Translations under genes and position numbers: made by a program
In this document: in pieces, positions 32,201 to 42,900 of the stretch
Numbering within the stretch: the first letter of the stretch is position 1
Layout of the letters: each line of letters starts with the position of its first letter
The notes under the pieces: generated by a model
Told to the model about the DNA's origin: nothing
The model's database searches: none
Seen by the model: only the letters and a program-made list of their open reading frames with translations
NCBI GenBank assembly: GCA_025766275.1
Contig: JAFKAC010000006.1
Span: 124,001-188,000, forward strand
From: Lactarius indigo
Lineage: Eukaryota; Basidiomycota; Agaricomycetes; Russulales; Russulaceae
Direction of reading: 5' to 3'
Length of the DNA: 64,000 nt

Positions 32201-33932
32201 GCTGAAAGAAGCTAGGGAGGACGCCCAACGCCTCATGAAAAGGGTGCAAGAAGCATGGATACGCAACAAAGATACGCCCAAGTTCCGCATCAATGACCTC
32301 GTGTGGCTGGAAGGGAAGCACCTTCGAACCAATCAGCCCACGGCGAAATTGGCGGCGCGACGCCACGGACCATTCCGAGTAACGCAGGTGATGTCCCCTT
32401 ACAACTATCGATTGGAACTTCCCACGCAGTGGAGCATCCACCCAGTGTTCCACATCGATCTTCTCACCCCATACAAACAAACTTCCTTACACGGGGAGAA
32501 CTTCACACGCCCACCACCCGAATTAATCGATGGAGAAGAGGAATACGAGGTCGAGGCGATTCTAGACTCTCGGCATTTCGGCCGGGGACGACGCCTCCAG
32601 TACCTGGTCAAGTGGAAGGGTTACCCAGACTCGGAGAATCAGTGGGTCAACAAAGACGACGTCTTTGCGCCCGAAGCCCTTCGTCTATACCAGGAAGCAC
32701 GGGCGTCTCGGGAAACAGTTAAAACGAACAGTGCGAAGGTCGAAGAAAGTCATCCCCTCTTCCTTCGTTCGCTCCATACTCATATGCCTACTTCTCCTCT
32801 TCGACATGTCACCCAAGCGCAGCTCCTCGACGCCCTTGCCAACGACGCTCAGGTCCTCTTCGCCGACGAGGACGAGACTGAGGTTCCCAACACCCAAATC
32901 ACCCCGTACACACCTATTGGCCGACCAGAGGGCCGTATCACCGCGCAAGAGTGGGCGAACGTACTCGCCCAGTTCCCTGACCCCACGCAACAACCCGACG
33001 ACGAATCCGCCGTCATCCACGTCTTCCGAAACGAAAGCGGTGAGCGCGAGCCCATCGCTGCCATCCCCCCAAGCGACGACCTCATCGGCGTTCGCGGAGT
33101 TTTCCCGCGCAACGACGAGCGTTCAAGCTCTCCTGGAGTACGAATTGGAGGGCTGGAGGAGGGTAGCGGCCGAGTGGCAGAAGGAGCAGTTGGAATCGGC
33201 AGCGGCCCGACTGAGAGAGATGCGAGAGCGACGGCAGCGATGGCGGCAGCTGAGGCTGGCCATGACGACGAAGATTATTACCCGGCGAGACATCCCTTCT
33301 TACGAACGAAGTGCGACGCTGATAATCCCCTCATCACGCCATGGCTCGTCAATACCGACGGCTCCCCCATGTATCGAGGACGTATACGAGTGCCAGGAGC
33401 CGCCGACCACCAACCATTCACAGCAGCCGACGACCCCGCGCATGTCATTGCGCCTGAAGGGTTCCGGGCGAACAGACGACCCCATTACCTTCGATACCCC
33501 ATCACCGGGCCCGACGGAGTAGAGAGGGACGCATCACACGTCCAGATCATCGGAGGGGCAGATCCCATCATATTAGGGGTCATACCGGGCTCACCTCATG
33601 TCTACGGTAAACCCCTCTACGCCGAGCCCCACGTATCCGCAGCGCACCGCCCTACGTACCCGCACGAAGACCTCGTCATCTTCGCGGCGGACAAAATCAC
33701 TGACCGCGCCCTCAACCGCATCAATGACGAGACCCTTACGGCGGAGGTCACGCGCTACCGCGCGGCCAGCTTCGAGCTGGAACGACTTAGAGCGCGAGTA
33801 GCCCAACTCCGCGCCATGATCGAATGCGCCCAGGACGACCGGCGCGACTCTATTTATCGACTAGAGCGCGCCACCGCCCTGGAGCGCATAGCCGACGAAC
33901 AGAGTAACTGGCTGCCGAGGGACTTTCGGTGA
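29199..33932 (+). CDS. pol: Pol of Gypsy chromovirus (PR-RT-RH-IN-chromodomain plus long tail)
   Basis: Pol is in the -1 frame relative to gag and is open through the overlap; entry is probably by frameshifting at 29199-29205. Domains in order: aspartic protease (DSGATDN, about 29344), reverse transcriptase (VQDYRVINSHT, FGLTNSPATFQ, YMDD at 30402-30413), RNase H (LEVDASGYAVGAVL, YSDHLNLQYW), integrase with the H-H-C-C finger (HGHPGIARTQ, CAECQRNK) and D-D-E core (VDF, SDRDPRF, GQSERTNQW), and a chromodomain (YLVKWKGYPDSENQWV, about 32603-32650). About 400 further codons follow the chromodomain before TGA at 33930-33932, including a C-terminal coiled-coil-like stretch. No stop interrupts it. 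Confidence 0.92.
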   Translation, partial: GFSERLNLSVWVRALKCNSVIVTTRYRSLRIPVTVRTDYKTTETKTLIDSGATDNFIKPSMAARAGISVHQLQTPRKIWNIDNTENKAGLITHYVNLEVKTRGQIKQMTFLVTDLGSENIVLGYPWLSAFEPTISWATATIHPDMQPVVLATAEHLLTTTAIRALTTAEKDEIALELEPEERVIARATTSTELAIQAKQQQTATQLPTVYNEFKELFSEQASHRFPPARPWDHAIDFKPTAPAAIDCKIYPMTQKEEGELKEFLEEKLKQGYLRPSISPYASSFFFIKKKDGKLRPVQDYRVINSHTIRNQYPLPLIQDLILDLSNAHIYTKLDIRWGYNNVRIRDGDQEKAAFKTKFGLFEPTVMFFGLTNSPATFQAMMNHIYRDTIAKHERLGTTIRVYMDDIGIATHFDHDLAAHTNAVRDVLRIAQEHDLYFKLEKCLFHQPRMDYLGVILERGVTRMDPVKVQGIKDWPTPTKVKDVRSFLGFCNFYRLFIRGFATHAKPLTKLTRKDEEWRWEEEQSNAFNTLKRLVTEEPVLAHPVLQDPFELEVDASGYAVGAVLLQKKSDGKRHPIGYYSATLSEAERNYDIYDLELLAIVKALRNWRPLLAGAPHKIKIYSDHLNLQYWKTPQKISRRVAREVLELSEYDFEIHHIKGKNNGRADALSRRPDYNQGMEDNSEVVVLPPEVFVRTLNTARTFTLNPNLLQPRHQQDEEVIKVWVDPHQLKKIQGEWYKDDRFVITGPASTHRTLIHDHHDLPIHGHPGIARTQRILERHYWWPRLRKDVYEYVQGCAECQRNKVNTRPIRAALHPITPVLDALPFQTVAVDFITKLPESKGFDSILTVTDHDCSKASIFIPCREEITAEGTAALYVNHVFKRFGLPRKIISDRDPRFASKFTREVCRILGIQQNISTAYHPRTDGQSERTNQWLEQYLRFWVNERQDDWTTHLPTAEFAHNNWPHEHTRQSPFQLLMGYDPRADWTDKPSPIPRVTARLTQLKEAREDAQRLMKRVQEAWIRNKDTPKFRINDLVWLEGKHLRTNQPTAKLAARRHGPFRVTQVMSPYNYRLELPTQWSIHPVFHIDLLTPYKQTSLHGENFTRPPPELIDGEEEYEVEAILDSRHFGRGRRLQYLVKWKGYPDSENQWVNKDDVFAPEALRLYQEARASRETVKTNSAKVEESHPLFLRSLHTHMPTSPLRHVTQAQLLDALANDAQVLFADEDETEVPNTQITPYTPIGRPEGRITAQEWANVLAQFPDPTQQPDDESAVIHVFRNESGEREPIAAIPPSDDLIGVRGVFPRNDERSSSPGVRIGGLEEGSGRVAEGAVGIGSGPTERDARATAAMAAAEAGHDDEDYYPARHPFLRTKCDADNPLITPWLVNTDGSPMYRGRIRVPGAADHQPFTAADDPAHVIAPEGFRANRRPHYLRYPITGPDGVERDASHVQIIGGADPIILGVIPGSPHVYGKPLYAEPHVSAAHRPTYPHEDLVIFAADKITDRALNRINDETLTAEVTRYRAASFELERLRARVAQLRAMIECAQDDRRDSIYRLERATALERIADEQSNWLPRDFR
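32806..33522 (+). other. Alternative-frame ORF overlapping the pol tail
   Basis: An ATG at 32806 in the +1 frame relative to pol opens 238 codons. Its early part is Ser/Thr/Pro-rich. Its middle (about 33090-33245) encodes a highly charged helix, including LLEYELEGWRRVAAEWQKEQ, that looks more protein-like than the pol frame at the same place. After about 33250 the pol frame again looks more natural (DDEDYYPARHP). Either both frames are used, or two compensating indels shifted this stretch out of pol frame. Confidence 0.45.
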
Positions 33933-33948
33933 GCCGGGGTCTCACGCT

Positions 33949-33961
33949 GAGAGGAGGGTGA
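33949..33961 (+). other. Polypurine tract of Gypsy element
   Basis: GAGAGGAGGGTGA immediately precedes the 3' LTR. Such a tract primes plus-strand synthesis. One T interrupts the purines. Confidence 0.75.
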
Positions 33962-34521
33962 TGTCACGTTCCGTACTTTGACTGGCTGACTCATGGTGGA
34001 CCCTTACTGTACCGGTTGCAGCTACGGCGGTAAGGTAGATTAGTTGCGGACTTACCTACGGTGATATGGTGATACGATAGGCGATACGACTGATAGCTGA
34101 CTGAGCGGTGCCTGGATGACTCGATACTAGTACAGGTACTAGTAGTATTAGTTTTGAGATGTTTCTGCGATACGTTGGACGCTTAACTACTGTGACTCAT
34201 AGCAGCGCTTCTAAGCCTGCTAGACTTGTATTTATACTGTCTTGCGAAGACCAAGATACGCCATCTTGGTCTTCTTGAATCGTCACTTTTCTTCTCTTTC
34301 CTTCTCTTAAGTCTTCCGCTCTCGGTTCCGTCTCTTTCATCAAGGACAGTGCGTGCGACTTCGATCGCTGTCAAGAGTATTCGTTACCTGCCGGTGCACC
34401 TCCGTGTGTTCACTAAGGCAGAGGCTTGGATCTCCGAATCTTCAAGTCACTCAAGTGTCGACCCGCTAAGTGTTGTTGCCACTCAGAGCTCAAGTCGAGC
34501 TGACGTCGTGACGACGTTACA
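33962..34521 (+). repeat. Gypsy 3' LTR
   Basis: Same 560 bases as the 5' LTR as far as I can see by reading. Followed by target duplication CTTAG (34522-34526) and then the resumed Plavaka coding sequence. Confidence 0.95.
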
Positions 34522-36892
34522 CTTAGACTCGGTAATCGACGAACAGAGTCCATTCGGAGCGCCAAATTGTTGGATGAGGAAACGATAATGGGAAAGGGAG
34601 TGTTGTCGTGGCAATGAAAAGTCTTTCCGCACACCTGTTTCCTTGAAGATTTCGCGTTCCTGATGGAAATGGGCCACAGCCATATCAATTTGATCCAATG
34701 TGTCTTCGTCAAGCTGTGATCGTCGGGCAAGATAGCAGAATTCCATGAACGCTGCAAGTGCCCGGACCATCCGTGGAGGGACATAACCTACAATAGCTGG
34801 CAGATAGACCTACGCATGATCAGAGTTAGCCCGCAGTAGGTGATTGACGAGTCAAAGACACACCTTCATCAGAGCCTTTGAGTCGTCGCCTGTCCATTGT
34901 TTGAAACCGCGGCCCTCGGGGAATCGCCGCAGACCTGGAAACAAAGGTACGGCAGCAATCCTAATGAAGGGTTAGTATTCCGAGTTGTTTTTGATTCGGG
35001 TGTGAGAGGACTCAGACACGCACCGCCGGTCTATGTCAGCAAGTGTCTCATTTGCACGAGAGATTCCGAGGACAATCTTGAGGTAATCGACTACCCATTC
35101 GACAAGGTGGTCCTTGAATGTACCCTTGATGACTTGGTGGAGGAGATCTGGTGATAGGAGTTCGTGAATGTTAGCTCGTGGGAAATGAGCTGTGAAGGGC
35201 TATCGGACAATGAGCGCGCATGACCTACACTAGTAGGCAGAGGTTACGAGTTACTCACTATAATATCACTGATGATGCCGTATCCTTCCCATAAAATTCC
35301 AGGTTCGCCCTCAAAAGCATCTCTCAACAACTCGGTGTGAGCGTGTGACCGGAAGATTGCTGTTGCGTCGTCATCAAAATTACTTGGTAGAGCTGTACAT
35401 CTATCGGATCAACGTGAGCTTGTGAATGGTACAAAGAGCGGGAAACTTGCTTTGGGCACCACCCGTATACAACACCTGCCAAAAGGGTTTGCTCGGGGTA
35501 ATCGGCGATGTAGGGACCCAACCCATAAATAACACGTCTAAAATAACCGTCCCCACATCGTGTAATCCGTGACTTGGTCATCCATGGTTCAAAAGAGCGC
35601 AGAATGTGTGTGAGGGATGTATGGAAGAGCTGACGTCGAAATTTGCGGAACTCCGAGCTTTCCTCATGTTGCTTATCGGCTGGTAAAGGTCTTGGTCAGC
35701 TCGAAAAACGTTGCATACTAGTAAAATCCCACTCTTCGGAATAGCAAGGAACCCCACAAGGCTGACAGCATTTCGATGCGCTCTCCTCACATGGTTCTGG
35801 ACGTTCCCGATGGAGATGTACAGCGGATAGTACTCATTGTGGCCCGTTGCTACCGAAACTGTAGTTTTGTCACTTCCGAGGATCACGGGTACAAAAGCGG
35901 ATCCATGCGTCTCTGGATCTTTGGAAATGATGTCCTACGTCCCACGGAGTTAGCTTATGACCAATCGAGGAGAAATAACATACCGCCTGTTCCCATGCCC
36001 AATTACCGGACATGAAATCTGAGTACTGACGTTTTCCTGGCCTGCTAAACATGCGCTTAGGTGCGTAATCCACCTCGAGCGCATAGTCCTTATTTGCTAT
36101 CTGCGCCTCCACAACCTTGAGAGGGTCTCGAAACCAGACCTCATACGACTTCCTCTTCCATGGCGGAACCGATTCACCAGTGGCATCTCCATCGAATTCT
36201 ACTGAGAAGGCCTGCCAAGCTACACCGCCTATTTCCGTGCTATCAATTGTGTTGTATAGATCCTGAGCACTGGAAAACGGTGGTCCATAAGTAGGGTCGA
36301 TCTCATAGATTTGTTGATACGCGGCCCAGATGTCCATTAAATCAGATATCTTGGCCCCGGCCATCTGAACCCTCCTAAACAAGAAATCAGCCAACTCGAA
36401 CTCGGCGCGTGAGGAGTAAGGGAAGAAGTCATCATTTGCACGTGGTTCCTCAGGAGTTGGGGGGGTATCTTTAGGTAGATCGAAACCGTCTGCGTCACAA
36501 GGCTGCCCTGTACAAATCAACATCAGTAAAACGGCAGTTTAGACTCGGGGCCATCAAAGGAACAAACCATCAAGATATGGGTGTATCCGACTCTTTACAC
36601 CTCTTCTATTTGTCGTCCACTGATATCGGCGCACAGAGCCAGGAGTGGCCGGATGGGAGTTTTGACCAGGATTTTCAGGCGTTTGAGGAGCAGGAGAAGT
36701 AAGAGGAGGTGTCGGTGTGCGAGGTGGCCCTATGGTTGGATTTGGGGAAGGTGTAGACTGCGCATGGCAGTTTGCTGGGTTTCGGGAACAAACAGCGCAG
36801 TGTTGAGTGAGTCCACCTGCCGAGCGGCAGTACAGGCCACACTTATACGGGCAGGGGAAAACTCGAGCATGGTACAACAATCGTTTCTTCAT

Positions 36893-37087
36893 TGTCTCAG
36901 AACGGAATAGATGTCAGCGTAGTCACAGTTGTATGGCGCATTATACCTAAATTTGGTCTCCCTATGAGGTAGTAACTGTGCAGTTTGTCCAGCGCAATCA
37001 GCCACAAATTGTGCCATCGGGCAGGGGGATCAACACTCACCAATAATCGTAAAATTTTCGGAGTCCCATCTCTCTTTACCCTCAATC
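36893..37087. promoter_or_regulatory. Divergent promoter between Plavaka and DUF6532-like gene
   Basis: Only 195 bp separate the Plavaka start (36892, minus) from ATG 37088 (plus). The arrangement suggests the plus-strand gene is a passenger transcribed from a shared promoter. No specific motif was identified. Confidence 0.4.
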
Positions 37088-39516
37088 ATGGCTGATCGCG
37101 TTACTCGAGCCTCAAACGCCAATGCTCATCCAGGTTTCATCGACCGTGGGCCCCCACGCCGGAGTTCAGAGAAGGTCAAAGCAGATAAACAAGAAAAGGC
37201 AGCGGCGAAGGTACTAGCCGAGAAGCTGAGAGCCACTAAAATGCGAAGCGTCGCCGAGTTAGAGAAGTCAGAAAAACAGAAAACAAAAGATATGGACCGA
37301 CAAGCAAACAACCCCATCGATCAAATGTCGCAGCCCAGAGCAAAGCGAAACAGAAACCTACCTGGAGCGGTCAATAAAGGTACTATTGTAATTCCATGCA
37401 GCGTAAACCACTTACCGATGATGCCCAGACCTTGGCTCCGAACATGAAGGAAACTCGGAGACCCCAGTGAAAAGACCAAGGAAGAGCAACAGTAACCCCT
37501 TGGCCACAAGTCAGTGTGACGGAGCTTATCACGTTGCCCCAAAAAAAGACAACACTGACCTGAAACAGACCTAGAGATGGGATTGACTACTCCGGAGTTG
37601 AGCATTGACGGTCTTAATGAGCCTGGTAAACGTGAGTAGAGTTATTGTTATGGGAAACAAGATACTTACAACAACCTGAAGAGGTGACATCTGAGGATGA
37701 CGATCCAAAGTTTCCCGTGCTCATTGAGGAATCTGAGTCAAGTGGGAGTGAGTACAAGGCACCAGCGGGCAGTGATGAGTCCGAAACAGACACAGAGCTT
37801 GACGAGGGGCCCGAAGTTGAGGGAGAGGAACCAGATACAAATATCCGGTTGAAAGTAAGTAAGAAACAGAAAAAGGGACAGATTGCTCGGAACCAAATCA
37901 GTGCGGCGGCGGCGGCAATAAACAACGAAACAAGTCCATTTGTGGATTCGAGAAGATCAACGGCATCGAAGTCTGGCCAAACTCCAGGGTAAGACTTGCC
38001 ATTTTAGTGTTTATTTTATTTTCTGTGGTTACTCACCTCACGTTGCCCTGACCCAGTACCGCATCGAAACATGCTGGAACCTCTCGCCCACCATCTGGAC
38101 TGGCACATAACTGGCAGAAAGTACAACGTATCGAGACTTCGGCTCTTACTAGCGGCAACCTTCCTGGACAGCGCTCTGGTACTATTACCTCCGAAATTGA
38201 AGGCGACTCTGCCAGTAGCCTCAACACTCGCCACCACAGCCTGAGCCGAGGTAGTAGTGGCCACCTTGACCAGCCTCCATCTCGCGCGACTAGCGGAGTA
38301 CCTGATGGCAATGTGTCTTATGGGTATGGTGGGTTTGTGCCTGATGACGAGGGGTCGGAAGGGCATGATCTCAAGGGTATTGAGCAAGAGAAGAAGCTGG
38401 CGTCGAAGTATAAGGTATGTCGTGATCAATCCCTGTTGAACACATCATTGGCCTTATATCCAATCCCCCTAGTCTATCACGAAGATCCGGGAGATTCACT
38501 CGACTCCATCGCCACGTAACGATCTCCTCATGAACAAATCTCACAAGAAGAAAGAGATTTCGTACGAGAACCTCCCCCAGGGTACCAAGAATCGTTTCAA
38601 GAGAAACGTCATTCCCCTTGTTTTGGATACTACTGGTGCGTTGAAGCCCTGGAATACTCCAGGCGATGATACCATCGTCGAGATCTGGAACATTGTCTTT
38701 GGTGTTGATCACCCAATCGATGGCGGTGACACCGAGTGCTACCGCTTCATTGTCGCGAAGACCCTTGTGAGCTCCCTATTCCTTGTCATCGTCGTCACTC
38801 AACTATTAACGGCCTCCAGGTTAAACGTGCCATATCGAGCTGGCTTCACAAGTTTGCCGACACCGCAGAAAAAGCACTTACTGCTGAATTTTCTCAACAA
38901 GGTCTACAAACACAAGAAGAACGGGCTACATTTGTTCAGACCCTTCTTGGTGATGCGGATGACATGTCAGATAAGAAGCGGCCCTTCATCTGGGAGTCGA
39001 CCTACTGATGACCCCTCTGCTCGGCAAGAGGTAACATTTAGGTTTAATCTTGGACTGTCGTTCTCATAATATTCTTCCCAGGGGATTTTCCAAGGCCGAC
39101 TGGTCGCACGAACCTTCTTCGAACATGTACAGATCATCAACGCCGTTGATGCCGAGGATCGTGTACAAGAGAAGCCTATTGGTGCTCTTATATATTCCAT
39201 CCAGGCGGTCAGTTTTTGTTCCACATTAGTCCCTGTCCTGATGTTTTGTTAGGTGCATCGCGCCCTCCTATATTCCGTGACTGGAACTCTCAAGCTACCC
39301 ATGGATAAGAAAAGTGCTGAATTCTCGAAGACTAACTGGGGTGATCATATGCTCGTCACCCCCCGTGGTGAAAAAGTTGTCAAGCGTGCCTCTGTCTTCC
39401 TCAACAAGATCTCGACTCTCAAAGATCAACAATGGGACGACATCTTCGAAAAGGCGCTAGCCTTTCAGCTCTATTATTGGGAAGCAGCGGGCAACAATGA
39501 GGGACTCGGAGGTTGA
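37088..39516 (+). CDS. DUF6532-like protein, possible transposon passenger gene
   Basis: The ATG at 37088 begins MADRVTRASNANAHPG, followed by a charged Lys/Glu/Ala helix (KVKADKQEKAAAKVLAEKL). Later exons include about 37673-37989 (acidic, Ser-rich: ESESSGSEYKAP), about 38128-38415 (ending before gtatgt), about 38518-38766, a segment near 38820-39006, one at 39082-39207 (GRLVARTFFEHVQIINAV) and the last at 39253-39516 (VHRALLYSVTGTLKLPMDKK, FSKTNWGDHM). The basic N-terminus and an A-V-x-RAL-x-x-x-x-TG core recall the DUF6532 family found in many Agaricomycete genomes, function unknown. I did not verify every splice junction, and the final exon may carry a small frameshift near 39480. Confidence 0.5.
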
Positions 39517-39939
39517 GATGAAGGAACTGAAAGAGGAGGCCGATACCGAATCAGACGATAATGACTTACTCGACCCGCGGTATGACACCCCTGTTGAGTA
39601 GAGCATTGTCATTGTAAACACAGAGTAGAAGTAAATAGAGCGTCAGGTCTCGCCCCCCCCCCCCTCCACATAGTACTTGCGCCATCCGAAAATAAATCAC
39701 GTGCCCGACCGCTGCACTAGTTGCTAATTTCGTCGCTTCGCCGAACTTCTTGAGGCTTGTTGCAGTGTTCGCCCCACTGTTATCATTTCCCTTTCAAACG
39801 CCTTGGCCACTGCATTCGGAAATGTGCGTGTTTTTTTTTGGTGAAGTTGACTCAGACATGAATCCACACCCGTGCCTTTCCCTTCTTCGCATTGCCACTG
39901 GCCTTTTTTTTTTACACTCCCACCCTAACTGTCCGAGTC
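39517..39939. other. Spacer with poly-C and poly-T runs
   Basis: A run of about 13 C at about 39651 and T runs at about 39831 and 39906. No gene supported. Confidence 0.45.
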
Positions 39940-42900
39940 ATGAGCGTACAACTTGTGAGCCCGTCTTCAAGTCAGTTGAAAAATTACAGGCTGATCATAC
40001 TCAGGGCGGGGTATTACGATGATGTCGAGATAGAACTGAAGGGGCACCAGTCTCCGTTCTCACTATGGCCAGGGTTCGTTCGTTGACCACCTGAGTTAAT
40101 CACGCCCATTGACTGATGCGTCTCTATATCAGAGTATATTGGTCACTGGTCGTAGACTCCGGTGCTCAAGCTCAAGCCCGAATCTTTTCGCTCATTTCGA
40201 TGCAACTTAGGTATGTTTCTACCTTAGGACCTTTTTGCCGCGTCCACCTCATCGCTGCATGGTAGACCGGCTTCGTTACAGCTTCCGTCGCCTCCAAGTG
40301 CCATATTCTCATCCCCGGACGGCGCTTGCCTTATCACTGTTCACACTCGAGGTGAACAGCCGTCGCTCACCGCGTACCATTGGGAAACCTTCGGCTCCAC
40401 TGCCGGAATTGCCTTGGATGTTCCGCACTTCCCCCTGCAAGGTGCTGTCCTGACGTCTCTAGTCGGGCGGGGAAGCATCTTTCTCCTTGGTCTTGACGTA
40501 GATGCGTCATCTGTAAAGTCCATCGCCATCGATATCACGAAGAAGCTCACAGAATTTATGTTCAAAGAAAACGGCAGCAGAAACGCCTCGAATAACAAAG
40601 CGCTGCCACACACTGCACAACAGCCTGCTCGACTGCCACGCCGAAGTCTGGTCCCGCTATCCGGTCCTCGCCGCCGTGAGGTGCCGTACTGTCACATCCC
40701 TAAGCGAGCGCAAGCAGAAGAGCCTAACTTTCATTACCGAAGACGACTCGCGACCTTTTAGCGCTTACTTCTCAGACCTTATTCAGGCATTCGAAAAGAC
40801 CACGAGGAAGCCCACTGGTGATGAACTTCGCCTGTATCAAGGTATCTGCAGAACAATTTGGAGCGTTCAGGGACAAAGTGGTCTTAGACCCAGACTTGGA
40901 CGTGTCCCGCTACCGTGTTGGAGAGTGGCTCGTCGACAGTCTTTTGCCTCATCCCGATTCACATTGCCGTTTGCCGTGAGAACCGATTCGTTCCATTGGC
41001 GAATGGGGATTCTGTCTTCGGATTTGGAGCGAACTCTACTTGGCGCTGAGGTCAACAAGATAGTAGATAAACTATCGTTCGGCTGGTACGAGTCGATCTT
41101 CCAGTCATACATGGCAACAAAGGTACAGTAGAATTGTCGAGTTGGCGTGTGTCTAGTGGCGTTGACGTCATCACCAACAGCCCGTAAAGGTTGTGTCGTC
41201 CATGGGCCAACAATCCGTGGGCAAGAGTTTCGCGTTGAACCATCTTCTGGATACATCGTTTGCTGGAAGCGCCATGCGGACCACAGGTATGCTTTCTCCC
41301 TCCCGCCGCACTGGTCACAAGTTGCTGATCTAGGTATGCAGAGGGAGTGTGGATGTCCTGTAACGCCTACAGACGAGGCGCTCATTGTGGCTCTTGACTT
41401 CGAAGGTCAGTTCGACTATTTTCCGCGCTGCCACCTCTGGTTTACGATCGAACTTTAGGTGTCGATAGCATTGAGCGGTCACTTCAAGAAGACATGCTCC
41501 TCGTCTTATTCAATACCGCGATATCGAATCTTGTGCGTTGTCCGTGCCCTGACCTGGACACTCTCTCACCGTATAAAAAGGTGCTCTTCCGGAACAACTT
41601 TGCGTTTAGTCGGGACATCAGCGGGCTCTTCCAATCTTTTCAGTCTAGCGCATCGGTCTTGGATCCGGCAGCGAATCCATCACTCTTCCAATCCACTCTT
41701 GTTATTATCATCAAGGTAGGTTCGTAGTAGCAACAGCTCTCTACACCCCTGTAATTCTTTTTTTTAGGACGTCGTGGAGTCGGACAAGGTCGAGATCACT
41801 CGCGAGTAAGGTCCTTTATTAATTGTGCACGATATTTCGTAAACGCGTCCGTTCACAGGTTCTCTCTCAAGTTCCAGAAGATCGTGCAGCAGGAACAAAG
41901 AGCTAATTTTATCTCGCACCTGCACCGTGGGAGGTTGAATATCATACCAGTAGGCCAGTGATCGAATCAAGGGAATTCTACAACCTATTTTCGACACTCA
42001 AGAGACTGGCTGGACCTACAAAGTGTCTCGCACCCCACCGCAGGAGAATTCCTCCATACGATCAAAACCCTGATGGCGAAATTGAAGGTACGGTTCTCTC
42101 AACTCGCCCTCCATTTATAGCTTGACATCTCCCTACAGGCAAATGACTGGGGCGCCCTCTCTCGTACAGTTGTTCCGTCTCTTTTCGTTTGTCATGTTCA
42201 CCCTTCCTAACAGAAACCATGACCGAGCATCGTGCCAAAACACTCTCCACCCTCCTCCCGATTGCGCTTGCGACAGGGATTCTCTGAGATCGAGCCCGAT
42301 TTCGAACCATTGAAGGTTCTGTGGTTTATCAATTCGGGTCGCATCGAATTTCTAATTGAATCTTCAGAACCTTGACACCGACCTCGAAGTCGAAGGCAAC
42401 TATATGGACGCGCGCTTCGCCATCTCTGGGTGTGAGCAGATTTCACCAATGGACGTTGAGAGGCATCTTTCCGTCTTGCTTGAGTCTTGGAATCAGAGCT
42501 TTCCACGCCAATTTATGCCCGACTCCGAGTGGATAGAGGGATTCGTGTTGCACCTCCACGGGTTGATCGACTCGCGCATGAACTACGTCCGACTCTGGCT
42601 TGATTCCAATCTAGAACGATTCCAAGATGGCCATGCTACTATCGAGGACCTCCTTCGAAGGTTCGATAACATGGTCATCGAGATGAGGGCGAACGTCCAA
42701 CTATGTGGCGTCCAATGCGCATCGTGTCATCTTCTCTGTGTCCGCGGCCGCTTGCATGAAGGGGATCACAGTTGCAAAACCACTCACAGGTGTGTGCATG
42801 AGTGCAAATTCTGTAAGGGTAGCTCCAGGCCTTGCGGTTCACGGTACGTTCTATGCCCTCTGGTATTTACTCTCCGCTCAACATGGCCAAGTGCGGGACA

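Larger units (their letters stand above)
26600..34521 (+). mobile_element. Complete Gypsy/Ty3 chromovirus retrotransposon
   Basis: 7,922 bp: 5' LTR 26600-27159, gag, pol, polypurine tract, 3' LTR 33962-34521. The LTRs begin TG and end CA, are both 560 bp, and I saw no difference between them when reading side by side, which points to a very recent insertion. A chromodomain at the integrase C-terminus places it in the chromovirus branch. It lies in opposite orientation to the Plavaka gene it interrupts. No ordinary tRNA primer site (TGG...) follows the 5' LTR directly, so priming may be by self-priming as in Tf1 or by an unrecognised tRNA. Confidence 0.95.
25613..36892 (-). pseudogene. Plavaka-type transposase gene, split by a Gypsy insertion
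   Basis: On the minus strand the gene starts with ATG at 36890-36892 and a C2H2-like finger (CPYKCGLYC...LTQHCAVC). A Pro-rich linker follows, then HPYLDG, an intron (36508-36567), and the block FFPYSSRAEFELADFLFRR. Next come the core segments PETHGSAF, GHNEYYPLYISIGNV, YFRRVIYGLGPYIADYPEQ and, after the insertion, LLTNQRLDKLAASRVDF and the C-terminus ending at TAG 25613-25615. The blocks match Plavaka transposases, a CACTA/KDZ-related group expanded in Agaricomycetes. Codons continue in frame across the Gypsy insertion once one target-duplication copy is ignored, and I saw no other stop or frameshift in the exons I traced. The protein was therefore probably complete until the retrotransposon landed. 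The ends of the Plavaka element itself were not found. Confidence 0.8.

Noticed and set aside
34183..34588. Small ORFs repeated at both LTRs
   Set aside because: They lie wholly inside the LTRs, are duplicated only because the LTRs are, and have no motif.
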